Position numbers and translations under genes: made by a program. Below are positions 1 to 8,661 of a stretch of 64,000 nt of DNA, in pieces. The stretch is taken from contig CAWBGE010000017.1 of assembly GCA_963788185.1 (NCBI GenBank), forward strand, positions 558,001-622,000. Reading direction: 5' to 3'. How positions within the stretch are numbered: position 1 is the stretch's first letter; every line of letters starts with the position of its first letter. This DNA is from CAIWHR01 sp963788185 (GTDB taxonomy: Bacteria > Pseudomonadota > Gammaproteobacteria > Burkholderiales > Casimicrobiaceae). Below the pieces are notes generated by a model that had not been told where the DNA came from, made no database searches, and worked only from the letters and a program-made list of their open reading frames with translations.

Positions 1-254
1 TGGATTCGCGCATCGGCGCGTGGGCGTCGCCGCAAAGCGAAGTGATCGCCAATCGAGGTGTGCTGGTGGCGAGCGCCGCGCGCTACGGCGCCCGGTTCCT
101 GCTGCATCCGCCGCGCCCGCCGCATTGGGGCGGATACCGGCTGGTGCCCGATCGCTTCGAGTTCTGGCAGGGACGCCGGAGCCGGTTGCACGACCGTCTT
201 CGCTACGTGCGCGAGACCTCCGGGGAGTGGAAAAAGGAGCGGCTGGCACCTTAA
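1..254 (+). CDS. pdxH: Pyridoxamine 5'-phosphate oxidase, C-terminal part
   Basis: The gene enters from the left edge, so only about 84 C-terminal residues are visible. PdxH is the FMN enzyme that oxidises pyridoxine or pyridoxamine 5'-phosphate to pyridoxal 5'-phosphate in the cytoplasm. The visible frame reads SRIGAWASPQSEVI, then PDRFEFWQG and the terminal WKKERLAP. These match the conserved FMN/substrate-binding tail of the family, including the RLHDR segment. The stop codon TAA (252-254) overlaps the end of the convergent threonine ammonia-lyase gene by 4 bp. The start codon lies outside the window. The family call is secure from the tail alone. Confidence 0.9.
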   Translation, partial: DSRIGAWASPQSEVIANRGVLVASAARYGARFLLHPPRPPHWGGYRLVPDRFEFWQGRRSRLHDRLRYVRETSGEWKKERLAP

Positions 255-1477
255 TGCGGTGCGGGTGCACTATACCCGACCACCGCCAGGCCGGCCGCTG
301 CCAGCGCCGCGTGGAGCGCGGCGACGTGATCGTGGCCGGTGGTCTCGGCAACGCAGACGATGCGCACGGCCGACAGGTCGGGGCCCGAGAATGCGCGATC
401 GTGGACGATCTCCTTGATCGAGGCGCCGGTGGTGGCGATCACTTCGGCCAGCCGTGCCAGCGCGCCCGGACGGTCGCTGATCGAGACCGTGAACCGGCAC
501 AGACGCCCGTCGGCGACCAGCCCCACCTCTATCACGCGCCCGAGCATCGTCGAATCGATATTGCCGCCGCACAGCGTCAGCACGACGTTCTTTCCGGCGA
601 GGTCGCGGAGCTTGCCGGCGAGAAAGCCCGCCAGCGGCGCGGCGCCGGCGCCTTCGACGACGCTCTTCTCCAGTTCTGCGAGCCGGAGGATGGCGAGCGC
701 GATCGATGCCTCGTCGACGGTGATCGCGCGATCCACGACGCGCGACGCGATGCTCCACGGCAGGTTGCCCAGCCGCGACACCGCGAGGCCGTCGGCCAGC
801 GTCGGAGCGAGAGCGACCGTAGTCGGCTCACGTTGCGCCAGCGCGGCCGCGAGGCAGGCGGCACGCTCGGGCTCGACGCCGATCACCTCGATGCCGGGCG
901 CTTTTGCCTTGACGACGGTGCCGATGCCCGAGATGAGGCCGCCGCCGCCGACCGGCACCACGATCGCGTCGATGTCCGCCGTCTGCTCGAGGATCTCCAG
1001 CGCCATCGTGCCCTGGCCTTCGATGACGTCGCGGTTGTCGAACGGGTGGATGAAGGTGAGGCCGTCGCGCGCGGCCAGCGCTTCGGCGATGGCGCGGCAT
1101 TCGACGACGTCGGCGCCGTCGAGGACGACCGTGGCGCCGAACGCGCGGCAGTTGGTCACCTTGATCAGCGCGGCGAACTTCGGCATCACGACGGTCACCG
1201 GAATGCCCAACAGGGCGCCGTGATAGGCGATGCCCTGCGCGTGATTGCCGGCGGACGCGGCGACGACGCCGCGGCGTCGCTGTTCGGCGGAAAGCTTCAA
1301 CAGCGCGTTGCGTGCGCCGCGCTCCTTGAAGCTGCCGGTGCGCTGCAGGTAGTCGAGCTTGCAGAAGACGTGCGCGCCGGTGAGCTGCGACAGCGGAATC
1401 GACTCGACGCAGGGCGACAGGTAGACGCCGCCGGCGATCCGGGCGCGCGCTCCCTCGATGTCGGCAAGCGTCAGCAT
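251..1477 (-). CDS. ilvA: Threonine ammonia-lyase with C-terminal ACT domain
   Basis: A 408-residue PLP enzyme that deaminates L-threonine to 2-oxobutyrate. The N-terminal fold carries the Schiff-base motif SFKERGARNAL (lysine near residue 50) and the SAGNHAQGIAYH motif. The glycine loop PVGGGGLISG and the C-terminal TLCGGN box follow. The last ~80 residues (FTVSISDRPGALARL) are a single ACT regulatory domain. This is the medium-length form, shorter than the biosynthetic enzyme with two ACT-like repeats. The ATG start at 1477 lies 2 bp from the stop of the upstream mutase gene, so the two are probably co-transcribed. It could serve isoleucine synthesis or threonine breakdown. Serine is a common second substrate in the family. 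Confidence 0.9.
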   Translation of the reverse strand: MLTLADIEGARARIAGGVYLSPCVESIPLSQLTGAHVFCKLDYLQRTGSFKERGARNALLKLSAEQRRRGVVAASAGNHAQGIAYHGALLGIPVTVVMPKFAALIKVTNCRAFGATVVLDGADVVECRAIAEALAARDGLTFIHPFDNRDVIEGQGTMALEILEQTADIDAIVVPVGGGGLISGIGTVVKAKAPGIEVIGVEPERAACLAAALAQREPTTVALAPTLADGLAVSRLGNLPWSIASRVVDRAITVDEASIALAILRLAELEKSVVEGAGAAPLAGFLAGKLRDLAGKNVVLTLCGGNIDSTMLGRVIEVGLVADGRLCRFTVSISDRPGALARLAEVIATTGASIKEIVHDRAFSGPDLSAVRIVCVAETTGHDHVAALHAALAAAGLAVVGYSAPAPH

Positions 1478-1479
1478 GG

Positions 1480-2862
1480 TCAGAACGGCAGCACGATGCC
1501 GGGCTTGGCCGCCCGCAGCACGCGCCGGAACTCGCCCTTGATGCGCTCCAGCGCAGCGTCGTCGTCGGCCTCGAAGCGCAGCACGATGACGGGCGTCGTG
1601 TTGGATCCGCGCGCGAGCCCGAATCCGTCCGCGTATTCGACCCGCAGCCCGTCGATGCGGATGATGTCCGTCGCCCCGGGGAACTCGGCGGTTTCGCCGA
1701 GCCGCGCGATGAGCGCGTGATGCTCGCCTTCGGCACAGGCGACATTGAGCTCCGGCGTCGACACCGCGTCGGGCAGCGCGTCGAGCGCCGCCGACGGGTC
1801 GGCGTGGCGCGACAGGATCTCGAGGAGGCGTGCGCCCGCGTAGAGGCCGTCGTCGAAGCCGTACCAGCGCTCCTTGAAGAACATGTGGCCGCTCATTTCG
1901 CCGGCGAGTGCCGCGCCGACCTCCTGCATCTTGGCCTTGATCAGCGAGTGCCCGGTCTTCCACAGCAGCGGGACGCCGCCGCGCTGCGCGATCCACGGTT
2001 GCAGGTTGCGGGTGGACTTGACGTCGTAGATGATCGTCGCGCCGGGCTCGCGTGACAGCACGTCGGCGGCGAACAGCATCAGCTGCCGATCGGGGTAGAT
2101 CACGTGGCCGTCGCGGGTCACCACGCCTAGGCGGTCGCCATCGCCGTCGAAGGCGAGGCCGAGTTCGTGCTGCCCCTCTCTCAGCAGCGCGATCAGGTCC
2201 CTGAGGTTCTTGGGCTGCGACGGGTCCGGGTGGTGGTTGGGGAAGTTGCCGTCGACGTCGCAGAACATCTCGGTCACCTCGCAGCCCAGCCGGCGGTAGA
2301 GCGCGGGTGCGTAAGCGCCGGCAACGCCGTTGCCGCAGTCGATCGCTATCCTCATTGGCCGCGCGAGCTCGATGTGATCCAGGATGCGCGCGAGATATGC
2401 GGGTCCGATGTCGTGGGTGCGGTAGCCGCCGGAGCCGGCGCTCAGGGCGCCGGATTCGATGCGGACCTTGAGCGCGTGGATGTCCGCGCCGGACAGCGTA
2501 CCGCCGTCGATCACCATCTTGAGGCCGTTGTAGTCGGGCGGATTGTGGCTGCCGGTCACCATCACGCTGCACCCGGTGTCGAGATGCAGGGCCGCGAAGT
2601 AGGTCATCGGCGTGGCGACCATGCCGACGTCGACGACGTCGGCGCCCGCCGCACGGATGCCATCGGACAGCGCCTGCGCAAGCGCTGGTCCGGAGAGTCT
2701 GCCGTCACGGCCGATTACCAATGCGCGGCGCCCGCGCTCCAGCGCGAGCGAGCCGAGCGCGTGACCGATCGCCTGCACGATCGGCGGGGTAAGGGTCTTG
2801 CCGACGACGCCTCGGATGTCGTAGGCCTTGAAGATTTCCGGAGGAAGCACGGGTGGCATCAT
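1480..2862 (-). CDS. Phosphomannomutase/phosphoglucomutase
   Basis: A 460-residue alpha-D-phosphohexomutase of the AlgC/ManB type, which interconverts hexose 6-phosphate and 1-phosphate for nucleotide-sugar, LPS and exopolysaccharide synthesis. The start of the domain (FKAYDIRG) is typical. The phosphoserine loop TGSHNPPDYNG lies near residue 105 and the metal loop DGDGDR near 240. A sugar-binding GEMSGH follows, and a C-terminal phosphate-binding RGSNTTPV lies near 425. Length fits AlgC (about 463). I chose the ATG at 2862 (double ATG) because homology begins at once; a longer reading frame upstream lacks family similarity. It lies 65 bp after the hydrolase gene and directly precedes ilvA. 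Confidence 0.92.
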   Translation of the reverse strand: MMPPVLPPEIFKAYDIRGVVGKTLTPPIVQAIGHALGSLALERGRRALVIGRDGRLSGPALAQALSDGIRAAGADVVDVGMVATPMTYFAALHLDTGCSVMVTGSHNPPDYNGLKMVIDGGTLSGADIHALKVRIESGALSAGSGGYRTHDIGPAYLARILDHIELARPMRIAIDCGNGVAGAYAPALYRRLGCEVTEMFCDVDGNFPNHHPDPSQPKNLRDLIALLREGQHELGLAFDGDGDRLGVVTRDGHVIYPDRQLMLFAADVLSREPGATIIYDVKSTRNLQPWIAQRGGVPLLWKTGHSLIKAKMQEVGAALAGEMSGHMFFKERWYGFDDGLYAGARLLEILSRHADPSAALDALPDAVSTPELNVACAEGEHHALIARLGETAEFPGATDIIRIDGLRVEYADGFGLARGSNTTPVIVLRFEADDDAALERIKGEFRRVLRAAKPGIVLPF

Positions 2863-2927
2863 GTGGGGAGCCCCTGCGGGCCGGATTGGGCGTTGACGAG
2901 GTGAGAACGGGGAAGGGCGGCGGACGT

Positions 2928-3926
2928 TCAGTCGCCGTGGCGGAAGAAGTGTATCAAGCGGCGCGGCAGCCAATCCAGACGTCCCGGAAACGGCCCGGCC
3001 ATGAACCCCACGTGGCCGCCGTGCGTGGGCTGCAGAACGATCACTTTGCGCCGCAGCGCGTCCGGCGCGGACAACGAGGATTCGGGAACGAACGGATCGT
3101 TGCGGGCGTTGAGCACCAGCGTCGGGACTTCGATTGCCGCCAGCCAGCGCTTGCTCGACGCGCGGCGCCAGTAATCGAGGGCGCCGGCAAATCCGTGCAA
3201 CGGCGCGGTGACGGCGTCGTCGAAGTCGCGCATCGATCGGATGCGCGCGAGCTTCGCGTCGTCGAGCAGCCCCGGAAAGCGTCGCGCCATCGCACGGCTC
3301 TTGGGTCGCAGCGTCGCCAGGAAGTGCCGGGCGTAGATGCGATTCATTCCCTGATCGATGGCCGTACCCGCGGCGACGAGGTCGAGCGGGGCCGACACCG
3401 CAGCGGCGGCCGCCACCCGTGCGCTCGCCTGCGCGCCGGCACGCCCCAGCCAGTTCAACAGCGCGCTGCCGCCCAGCGAAATGCCCACCGCAAACACGGG
3501 CGTGGCCGGGGCGATGCGCGACGCGATGGCGTCGAGCATCGCGCCCACTTCCTCGTGATCGCCCGAGTGATAGGCGCGCGGACGCAGGTTCAGCTCGCCG
3601 CCGCAGCCGCGAAAGTGCGGAATAACGCCGTTGAGGCCCGCCGCTCGCGCTTCCGCCATCAGCGCTCGCGCGTAATGCGAGCCCGATCCGCCCTCGAGAC
3701 CATGGAACAGGACGATCAGCGGCGCGGCTTCGTCACCCGGCGCATCGACCCAGTCGAAATCCCAGAAGTCGCCGTCGGGCGTGGCAACGCGCTCGCGCCG
3801 GTAGGCGACGGCGGCGCGGCGCAGAAAATACGGGTAGATCGTCTGTGCGTGGCCGCCGCGTAGCCAGGACGGTGCAATGTAGGCGTCGCGCGAGGATTGA
3901 TGGCCGAGTTCGGCCGATGCCGGCAT
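2928..3926 (-). CDS. YheT-family alpha/beta hydrolase
   Basis: A 332-residue cytoplasmic hydrolase of the YheT/EMB8 family, whose substrate is not established. The features are those of the family: an N-terminal WLRGGHAQTIYP, an oxyanion region LFHGLEGGSGSHYAR, the RGCGGELN loop and the nucleophile elbow GISLGGS (serine near residue 150). An acid loop NARNDPFVP and the catalytic histidine in THGGHVGF complete the triad. It begins 23 bp after the stop of the CYTH-CHAD gene and runs on towards the mutase gene in the same leftward string. Confidence 0.85.
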   Translation of the reverse strand: MPASAELGHQSSRDAYIAPSWLRGGHAQTIYPYFLRRAAVAYRRERVATPDGDFWDFDWVDAPGDEAAPLIVLFHGLEGGSGSHYARALMAEARAAGLNGVIPHFRGCGGELNLRPRAYHSGDHEEVGAMLDAIASRIAPATPVFAVGISLGGSALLNWLGRAGAQASARVAAAAAVSAPLDLVAAGTAIDQGMNRIYARHFLATLRPKSRAMARRFPGLLDDAKLARIRSMRDFDDAVTAPLHGFAGALDYWRRASSKRWLAAIEVPTLVLNARNDPFVPESSLSAPDALRRKVIVLQPTHGGHVGFMAGPFPGRLDWLPRRLIHFFRHGD

Positions 3927-3949
3927 GTGGGGTGCTTGCTCGGGGGGAT

Positions 3950-5525
3950 TCAGCTGCGGTGCCAGAACGGCTCCGCCTTGCGGTAGCGCCTGGTGGCGGC
4001 GGCGAGAGTGGCCTCGAGCATCTCGCGCCGCGCTGCAACCCAGGCATGGACGGCGCCCGCGCCGACCGCCAGCGCGGCGGCGTCGCCGGCCAGTTCGCCG
4101 GCGAGTCGCGTTGCCGCAGCGGCATCGTTGATCTCCCCCAAAGCGTCCTGCACGCCCGCCAGCGCGTCGATGAACGCCCGGGCGCGCTTGTTCGGCGCAA
4201 GCGCGCCGGCGAAGAACTCGGCAACGTAACGCGTCTTCTTGGTCGCGATCCGCACGGCGTGCCACTCGTCGCCGCCGCCGCCCTTGAGCTTCCGCATGCG
4301 CCGCAGGAGCCGGGCGTGGCGCTTGCGCATCAGGCCGGCCGCATAGTGGCCGGCGGGCTCTCCCAGCGTGTCGGCGGGGCCGGTCGCCGCGGACACGCCG
4401 AAGCGGGGGACGGCGGCGAGTGCGCTGGCGGCAAGCACCAGACGCGTGAAGCGAGCGGACGCCACGGCCCGCCGGGCATCGTCGCGGCGGCGCTGCTGCG
4501 CGTCCCGCGTGGCGGCACGCAGGCGTGCCAACGCGGGTGTCGCGAAGACGTCGTCGTTCAGCGCCTGTGCGAGCGTTTGCAGGATCCCCTCGGCGAACAC
4601 ATCGAGGTCGCGGATCGCCCCGAGCGTACCCGCCAGCCAGCGGACTTCGGCGACGAGCGACTCGACACCGGGCGCCGGAAGCAGCGGCGCGACGAGCCCG
4701 AGGCAGGCGCGCAGGCGCCGCGTGCCGATGCGCATCTGATGCACCCACTCCGGATTGGCATCCGCCAGCAATCCGGGGGCGTTGGCCGCCAACTGGCGAA
4801 CGCATTCGCGCAGGATCGCGGACAGCGCGTCCGCGGCGCTGGCACCCGGCGGGTGTGAGACCGCCTCGGCCCTCACAGGCACGTCCCAGCCGTCGGGCTT
4901 GCCCTGCACCAGCGCGATGCCGCGTGCCGCCTTGCCGGCGAGCGCGATCGACAGCGGCAGGTTTGCCGCGAGCGTGGCGGCGAACACGAAGAGATCGACC
5001 GGATCGCCATCGACGATCTCGATTTCGAGCTCCGAGATGTCGCGCTCGCGCAGGCCGTCGGCGGTGCGGATCACGCCGCGGTCGATGCACAGCAGCGCGC
5101 GGGTTGCCGCGCCCAGCCGCAGGGGTATCGTCCGCCGCTCGAAGTCGGTGACGAAGCGGGGTCCGAATCCATTCTCGGCAACGATGCGGGCGAGGAGGGC
5201 GGACCAGGGTGTCGCTCCGAGCAGCGCGGCATCGAAGTGTCCGTCGCGCAGCGCGCCATTCGTGCTCGTCGCGAGCAACGAGCACGCCGGCGCTCGACGG
5301 CAGCGGCGGGCCCTTCACCGTCTGCACCCAGCGGGATCCGTCGCGTCGCAACCGCAGCGCCACGCCGTGACCGGCAAGCGCAAACGCCGGCGTGTCGTGA
5401 TAGGTGCTGACGAGTCGGGCGCACCTGGCACGACCGGCCTTCGCCGCGCGCAGCGCGGGATGGCAGAGCAGGGCGCCGATGGCACCCGGCTCGAGGGTCA
5501 GCTTCAGTTCGGTCTCGGTCGGCAT
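3950..5525 (-). pseudogene. CYTH-CHAD protein (inorganic triphosphatase-like), frameshifted
   Basis: The N-terminal 90 residues begin with the CYTH signature ETELKL (the ExExK metal/triphosphate motif) and read well to DEHEW. Homology then continues only in a second frame (ALRDGHFDAALLGATPW), which stays open to the stop at 3950. The second half holds the rest of the CYTH tunnel (ELEIEIVDGD) and a CHAD domain with the expected histidines and basic residues (HQMRIGTRRLRA near 4740, WHAVRIATKKTRY near 4250). Deleting one base near 5255, in a CGCGCG run, restores a single frame of about 525 residues. E. coli YgiF, of this architecture, is a triphosphatase; CHAD domains bind polyphosphate. It may be a real mutation or a sequencing error. 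The downstream frame alone (3950-5278) encodes 442 residues. Confidence 0.75.
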
Positions 5526-5568
5526 GGCAAAGCGCGTTTCGACGGGCTCGCAAGCGACGCCAGCGCGG

Positions 5569-6693
5569 TCAGCTCGCTTCGGCGAGCCGCACTCGCCGCC
5601 GCCGCACGGCCTCCGCCAGTTCGCGCAGCGTGGTGTCGGTCGCTTCCCAGCCGATGCAGGCGTCGGTGATCGAAACCCCGTACGCCAGCGGCTTGCCCGG
5701 CACCAGATCCTGCCGGCCGGGATTGATGTGGCTCTCGATCATGCAACCGAAGATCCGGTCGTCGCCGGCAGCGATCTGGGCGCCGATATCGCGCGCGACC
5801 TCGATCTGCCGCTCATGACTCTTCTGGCTGTTGGCGTGCGAGCAGTCGATCATCAGCCGCGCGGCCTGTCCCGACGACGCGAGCTCCCTGCACGTTGCCT
5901 CGACGCTCGCGGCGTCGTAGTTGGTCGCCCTCCCGCCGCGCAGGATGATGTGGCAGTCCTCGTTGCCGGCGGTGTGAACGATCGCCGAATGCCCGCCCTT
6001 GGTCACTGACAGGAAATGGTGCGGTGCCGACGCCGCCTTGATCGCGTCGACGGCGATGCGGACGTCGCCATTGGTGCCGTTCTTGAACCCCACAGGGCAG
6101 GACAGACCCGACGCCAGCTGGCGGTGGACCTGGCTTTCGGTGGTGCGTGCACCGATCGCGCCCCAGGCGATCAGGTCGGCGATGTACTGCGGGGTGATCA
6201 TGTCGAGGTACTCGGTGCCCGCGGGAAGCTCGAGCTCGTTGATCTCGAGCAGGATCCGGCGCGCCAGCCGCAGGCCTTCGTTGATGCGGAAGCTGTCGTC
6301 GAGCCGCGGATCGTTGATGAGCCCCTTCCAGCCGACCGTCGTCCGGGGCTTCTCGAAATACACGCGCATCACGACGATGAGATCCGCCGCGAGATCGCGC
6401 CCGATTGCGGCCAGCCGCGTCGCGTAGTCGATCGCCGCATCGTAGTCGTGGATCGAGCACGGACCGACGACGACCACCAGCCGGTCGTCCGCGCCGTGCA
6501 GCACGCGGTGTATCGCCTGGCGGGCGGAAAACGCGGTGGCGGCGGCCACCCCGGAAGCGGGAAACTCGCGCAGCAGATGCGACGGCGGCGCGAGTTCCAT
6601 GATCTCCCGGATCCGGGTGTCATCGATGGGCAAGGCGGCGGCCGGCGGAATCGGCGCAGGCATCCGGCGTTGCTTGGCGGTCGGCTGGGTCAA
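5569..6693 (-). CDS. aroG: 3-deoxy-7-phosphoheptulonate synthase (DAHP synthase, class I)
   Basis: A 374-residue enzyme joining phosphoenolpyruvate and erythrose 4-phosphate, the first step of the shikimate pathway. Class I AroF/G/H motifs are all present: VVVGPCSIHD, RVYFEKPRTTVGWKG, the GARTTESQ active-site loop, FKNGTNG and the final ligand set including IDCSHANSQK. The N-terminal helix (DDTRIREIMELAPP) that carries allosteric contacts in E. coli AroG is retained. I took the TTG start at 6693 because GGAG lies six bases before it. The alternative ATG at 6663 has no clear ribosome site. It is the first gene of the leftward string ending at ilvA. Confidence 0.92.
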   Translation of the reverse strand: MTQPTAKQRRMPAPIPPAAALPIDDTRIREIMELAPPSHLLREFPASGVAAATAFSARQAIHRVLHGADDRLVVVVGPCSIHDYDAAIDYATRLAAIGRDLAADLIVVMRVYFEKPRTTVGWKGLINDPRLDDSFRINEGLRLARRILLEINELELPAGTEYLDMITPQYIADLIAWGAIGARTTESQVHRQLASGLSCPVGFKNGTNGDVRIAVDAIKAASAPHHFLSVTKGGHSAIVHTAGNEDCHIILRGGRATNYDAASVEATCRELASSGQAARLMIDCSHANSQKSHERQIEVARDIGAQIAAGDDRIFGCMIESHINPGRQDLVPGKPLAYGVSITDACIGWEATDTTLRELAEAVRRRRVRLAEAS

Positions 6694-6713
6694 AGTGGGG
6701 CTCCGGACACGTT

Positions 6714-6744
6714 TTTATAGAAAAAACAGCATATTACTGCGCAA
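6714..6744 (-). promoter_or_regulatory. Possible aroG promoter
   Basis: Reading leftwards, TTGCGC (6739-6744) and TATAAA (6714-6719) are separated by 19 bp. The AT-rich stretch at 6711-6735 stands out in an otherwise GC-rich sequence. The spacer is longer than ideal, so this is only a candidate. Confidence 0.3.
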
Positions 6745-6834
6745 TCGTCGCCCCCGCCAACGTTCACCGCGGACGTTTGTTGCGGCGCATGATCCGAAAT
6801 TGCGACAGTGGGCGCGGCGATCGTTGCGAAATCG

Positions 6835-6864
6835 TTGCGGTCGGCGATGCGGCTGTCGTAGACT
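6835..6864 (+). promoter_or_regulatory. Possible promoter of the candidate small RNA
   Basis: TTGCGG (6835-6840) and TAGACT (6859-6864) are spaced 18 bp apart and would start transcription near 6871, just before the two hairpins. Match to the sigma-70 consensus is moderate (three and four of six). Confidence 0.3.
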
Positions 6865-6870
6865 CATCCG

Positions 6871-6977
6871 CAACGGCGGATTCCGCGCCGCAGCAGAAAC
6901 GAGGTTGGGTGACCTCCTGTCCACCCGACCGAGGCTGACAAGGCCGCACCGGGCAACCGGCTGCGGCCTTGTTTTTT
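6871..6977 (+). ncRNA. Candidate small RNA with a CCUCC loop
   Basis: Between the divergent aroG start and the convergent psiF end, the plus strand has no protein gene yet carries a strong terminator. Directly before it is a 9-bp hairpin (6903-6911 paired with 6922-6930, one G-U pair). Its 10-base loop is ACCUCCUGUC, so CCUCC, the complement of a Shine-Dalgarno sequence, is presented single-stranded. The transcript would be roughly 107 nt. Loop-exposed anti-Shine-Dalgarno motifs are a known feature of several proteobacterial trans-acting small RNAs that block translation of target mRNAs. The 5' end is inferred from a weak promoter match. No family name is assigned. Confidence 0.55.
6939..6977 (+). 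terminator. Intrinsic terminator
   Basis: A ten-base-pair stem (6939-6948 with 6962-6971) is extended by CCGG/CCGG, closed by a GCAA tetraloop and followed by six T residues (6972-6977). Only the plus strand has the T run. No plus-strand protein gene lies upstream, which is the main argument for a small RNA. Confidence 0.85.
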
Positions 6978-7090
6978 GGCGCGCCCGGACTTCCGGCGCG
7001 AACGGACCTGCGCCGGGGGGCGCGTCTCCTTCGCTCGAGCGCGCTGCGGCAGGCGCCGCAGGGCGCGGCACCGGCCGATATCGTGCGCGC

Positions 7091-7372
7091 CTACTTCTTC
7101 GGCGCCGCTGCGGGTGCCGCCGTCGCGTCCTTCACGCACTTCTTCACGAAGCTGTCCTTGGCGGCACCGGCCAGTTTCTTTTCGGCCGCCTGGCTCGTGC
7201 AGGCCGTCGTGGCAGCCGCGGAGCTGTCCTTCATGCACTTTTTCACGAAGCTCGTCTTGGCCGCACCCGCGAGTTTCTTCTCGGTGGCCTGCGCTTCGCA
7301 GGACGGGTCGGCGGCGAACGCGGCGGTGCTGGCGAACAGCGCGATCAAAGCAACAGCGGTGAAACCCTTCAT
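7091..7372 (-). CDS. psiF: PsiF-repeat protein, secreted
   Basis: A 93-residue exported protein. The first 20 residues (MKGFTAVALIALFASTAAFA) form a cleavable signal peptide. The mature part is two near-identical PsiF repeats, each of the form Cys...AxEKKLAGAAKxSFVKKCxKD, so each repeat holds two cysteines that could form a disulfide. PsiF was named for phosphate-starvation induction in E. coli; its molecular role is unknown. AAGGA lies five bases before the ATG. It is 83 bp downstream of rlmI on the same strand, and may be transcribed separately. Confidence 0.85.
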   Translation of the reverse strand: MKGFTAVALIALFASTAAFAADPSCEAQATEKKLAGAAKTSFVKKCMKDSSAAATTACTSQAAEKKLAGAAKDSFVKKCVKDATAAPAAAPKK

Positions 7373-7455
7373 GAGATGTCCTTTCCAGTTTACGAAGGAG
7401 CCGACCACAGCCTCGACCGGCCCAAACGAACATGTTACACCGCCGGGAGCGACAG

Positions 7456-8661
7456 TCACGCAGCCTTGCGGATCAGCAGACCCTTGAGGTAGTCGCCTTC
7501 CGGAAAGGCGAGCGCGCTCGGGTGATCGGCCGAGGCGCAGAAGTGCCCGACGACCACGGCGTCGGCGCGCGCATCGAGCGCGGCGCCGGCGACGATCTTG
7601 CGGAACAGCGCCTCGTCCACACCGCCGGAGCATGAAAACGTGGCGAGCAATCCCGCCGGGCGCAGCAGCTTCAGCGCCAGGAGGTTGATGTCCTTGTACG
7701 CGCGCGCCGCTTTCTCGGCGTGCTGCGCGGTGGGCGCGAGCTTGGGCGGATCGACGACGATGAGATCGAAGCTCGCGGCCGAGTCGCGCAGCCGGCGCAA
7801 TTCCGCGAAAGCGTCCGCGTCGCGCCACTGCGCGGCGGAAGCGGCGAGTTGGGGGTTGCGGGCGAGATTGTGCCGGGCGGCCGCCAGCGCCTCGGCGGAA
7901 CTGTCGATCGACAGCGTGGAGGAAGCACCTCCTGCCAGCGCGGCCAGCGTGAAGCCGCCGGTGTAGCAGAAGACGTTGAGCGTGTCGCGGCCGCGGGCGA
8001 GACGGCGCACGCAGGCGCGGCTGTCGCGCTGATCCAGGTAGAAGCCTGTCTTCTGGCCGTTCACCACGTCGACGCGGTAGGCGAGTCCGCCCTCGATCAA
8101 TTCGAGTTCGTCCCGCAACGCGCCTCGAATCACGCCGCTCTTCGGCGCAAGACCCTCGAGCGCGCGCACGTCGGCGTCGGAGCGCTCAAAGACGCAGGCG
8201 ATGCCCGGCACCGCGGCGAGCGCGTCGGCGATCGCCTCGCGCCAGCGCTCCGCCCCGGCCGAGCTCAGCTGGACGACCACGGTGTCGCCATAACGGTCGG
8301 CGATCACGCCGGGCAGGCCGTCCGACTCGCCGTGAACCAGCCGCGCGCCGGTGTGCGCGGCGTCGAACAGCGCGCTGCGGGCCTGCGTTGCCCGGCCGAT
8401 CATCGCCGCGAAGAACGCCTCGTCGATCGAAGTGCGCGGATCGAAAGTCCAGACGCGCGCTCGAATCTGCGATTCCGGCGAATAGGCCGCGCGCGCCAGC
8501 CACTGGCCGTCCGCGTCGAGCAGGTCCACCGTATCCCCGGCGACCGGATCGCCTTCGATGCGATCGATGGCGCCAGAGAACACCCACGGATGCCGCTGCC
8601 GCAGCGACCGCTCGCGTCCCGGCTTCAGCCGTAGTCGGGGTCCGGAGGGGAGCTTAGCCAA
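7456..8661 (-). CDS. rlmI: 23S rRNA (cytosine-5)-methyltransferase, RlmI family
   Basis: A 401-residue class I SAM-dependent RNA methyltransferase. An N-terminal PUA domain (RERSLRQRHPWVFSGAI) is followed by the RlmI-specific linker and the Rossmann fold. The fold has motif NVFCYTGGF for SAM binding, the VVDPPKLAP motif, and the catalytic cysteine in TFSCSGGV. Length matches E. coli RlmI (396), which methylates C1962 of 23S rRNA. The start must be the TTG at 8661, because an in-frame stop lies just upstream. The first 8 bp overlap the end of the transporter gene before it, which implies translational coupling. Confidence 0.88.
   Translation of the reverse strand: MAKLPSGPRLRLKPGRERSLRQRHPWVFSGAIDRIEGDPVAGDTVDLLDADGQWLARAAYSPESQIRARVWTFDPRTSIDEAFFAAMIGRATQARSALFDAAHTGARLVHGESDGLPGVIADRYGDTVVVQLSSAGAERWREAIADALAAVPGIACVFERSDADVRALEGLAPKSGVIRGALRDELELIEGGLAYRVDVVNGQKTGFYLDQRDSRACVRRLARGRDTLNVFCYTGGFTLAALAGGASSTLSIDSSAEALAAARHNLARNPQLAASAAQWRDADAFAELRRLRDSAASFDLIVVDPPKLAPTAQHAEKAARAYKDINLLALKLLRPAGLLATFSCSGGVDEALFRKIVAGAALDARADAVVVGHFCASADHPSALAFPEGDYLKGLLIRKAA

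Noticed and set aside
20..1720. Long plus-strand open frame opposite ilvA and the mutase gene
   Set aside because: It is antisense to two clear genes, arginine/glycine-rich and without domain similarity. Such frames arise from high third-position GC.
2853..3863. Plus-strand open frame of 336 codons opposite the YheT-like gene
   Set aside because: Same reason: it mirrors a well-conserved hydrolase and has no motif of its own.
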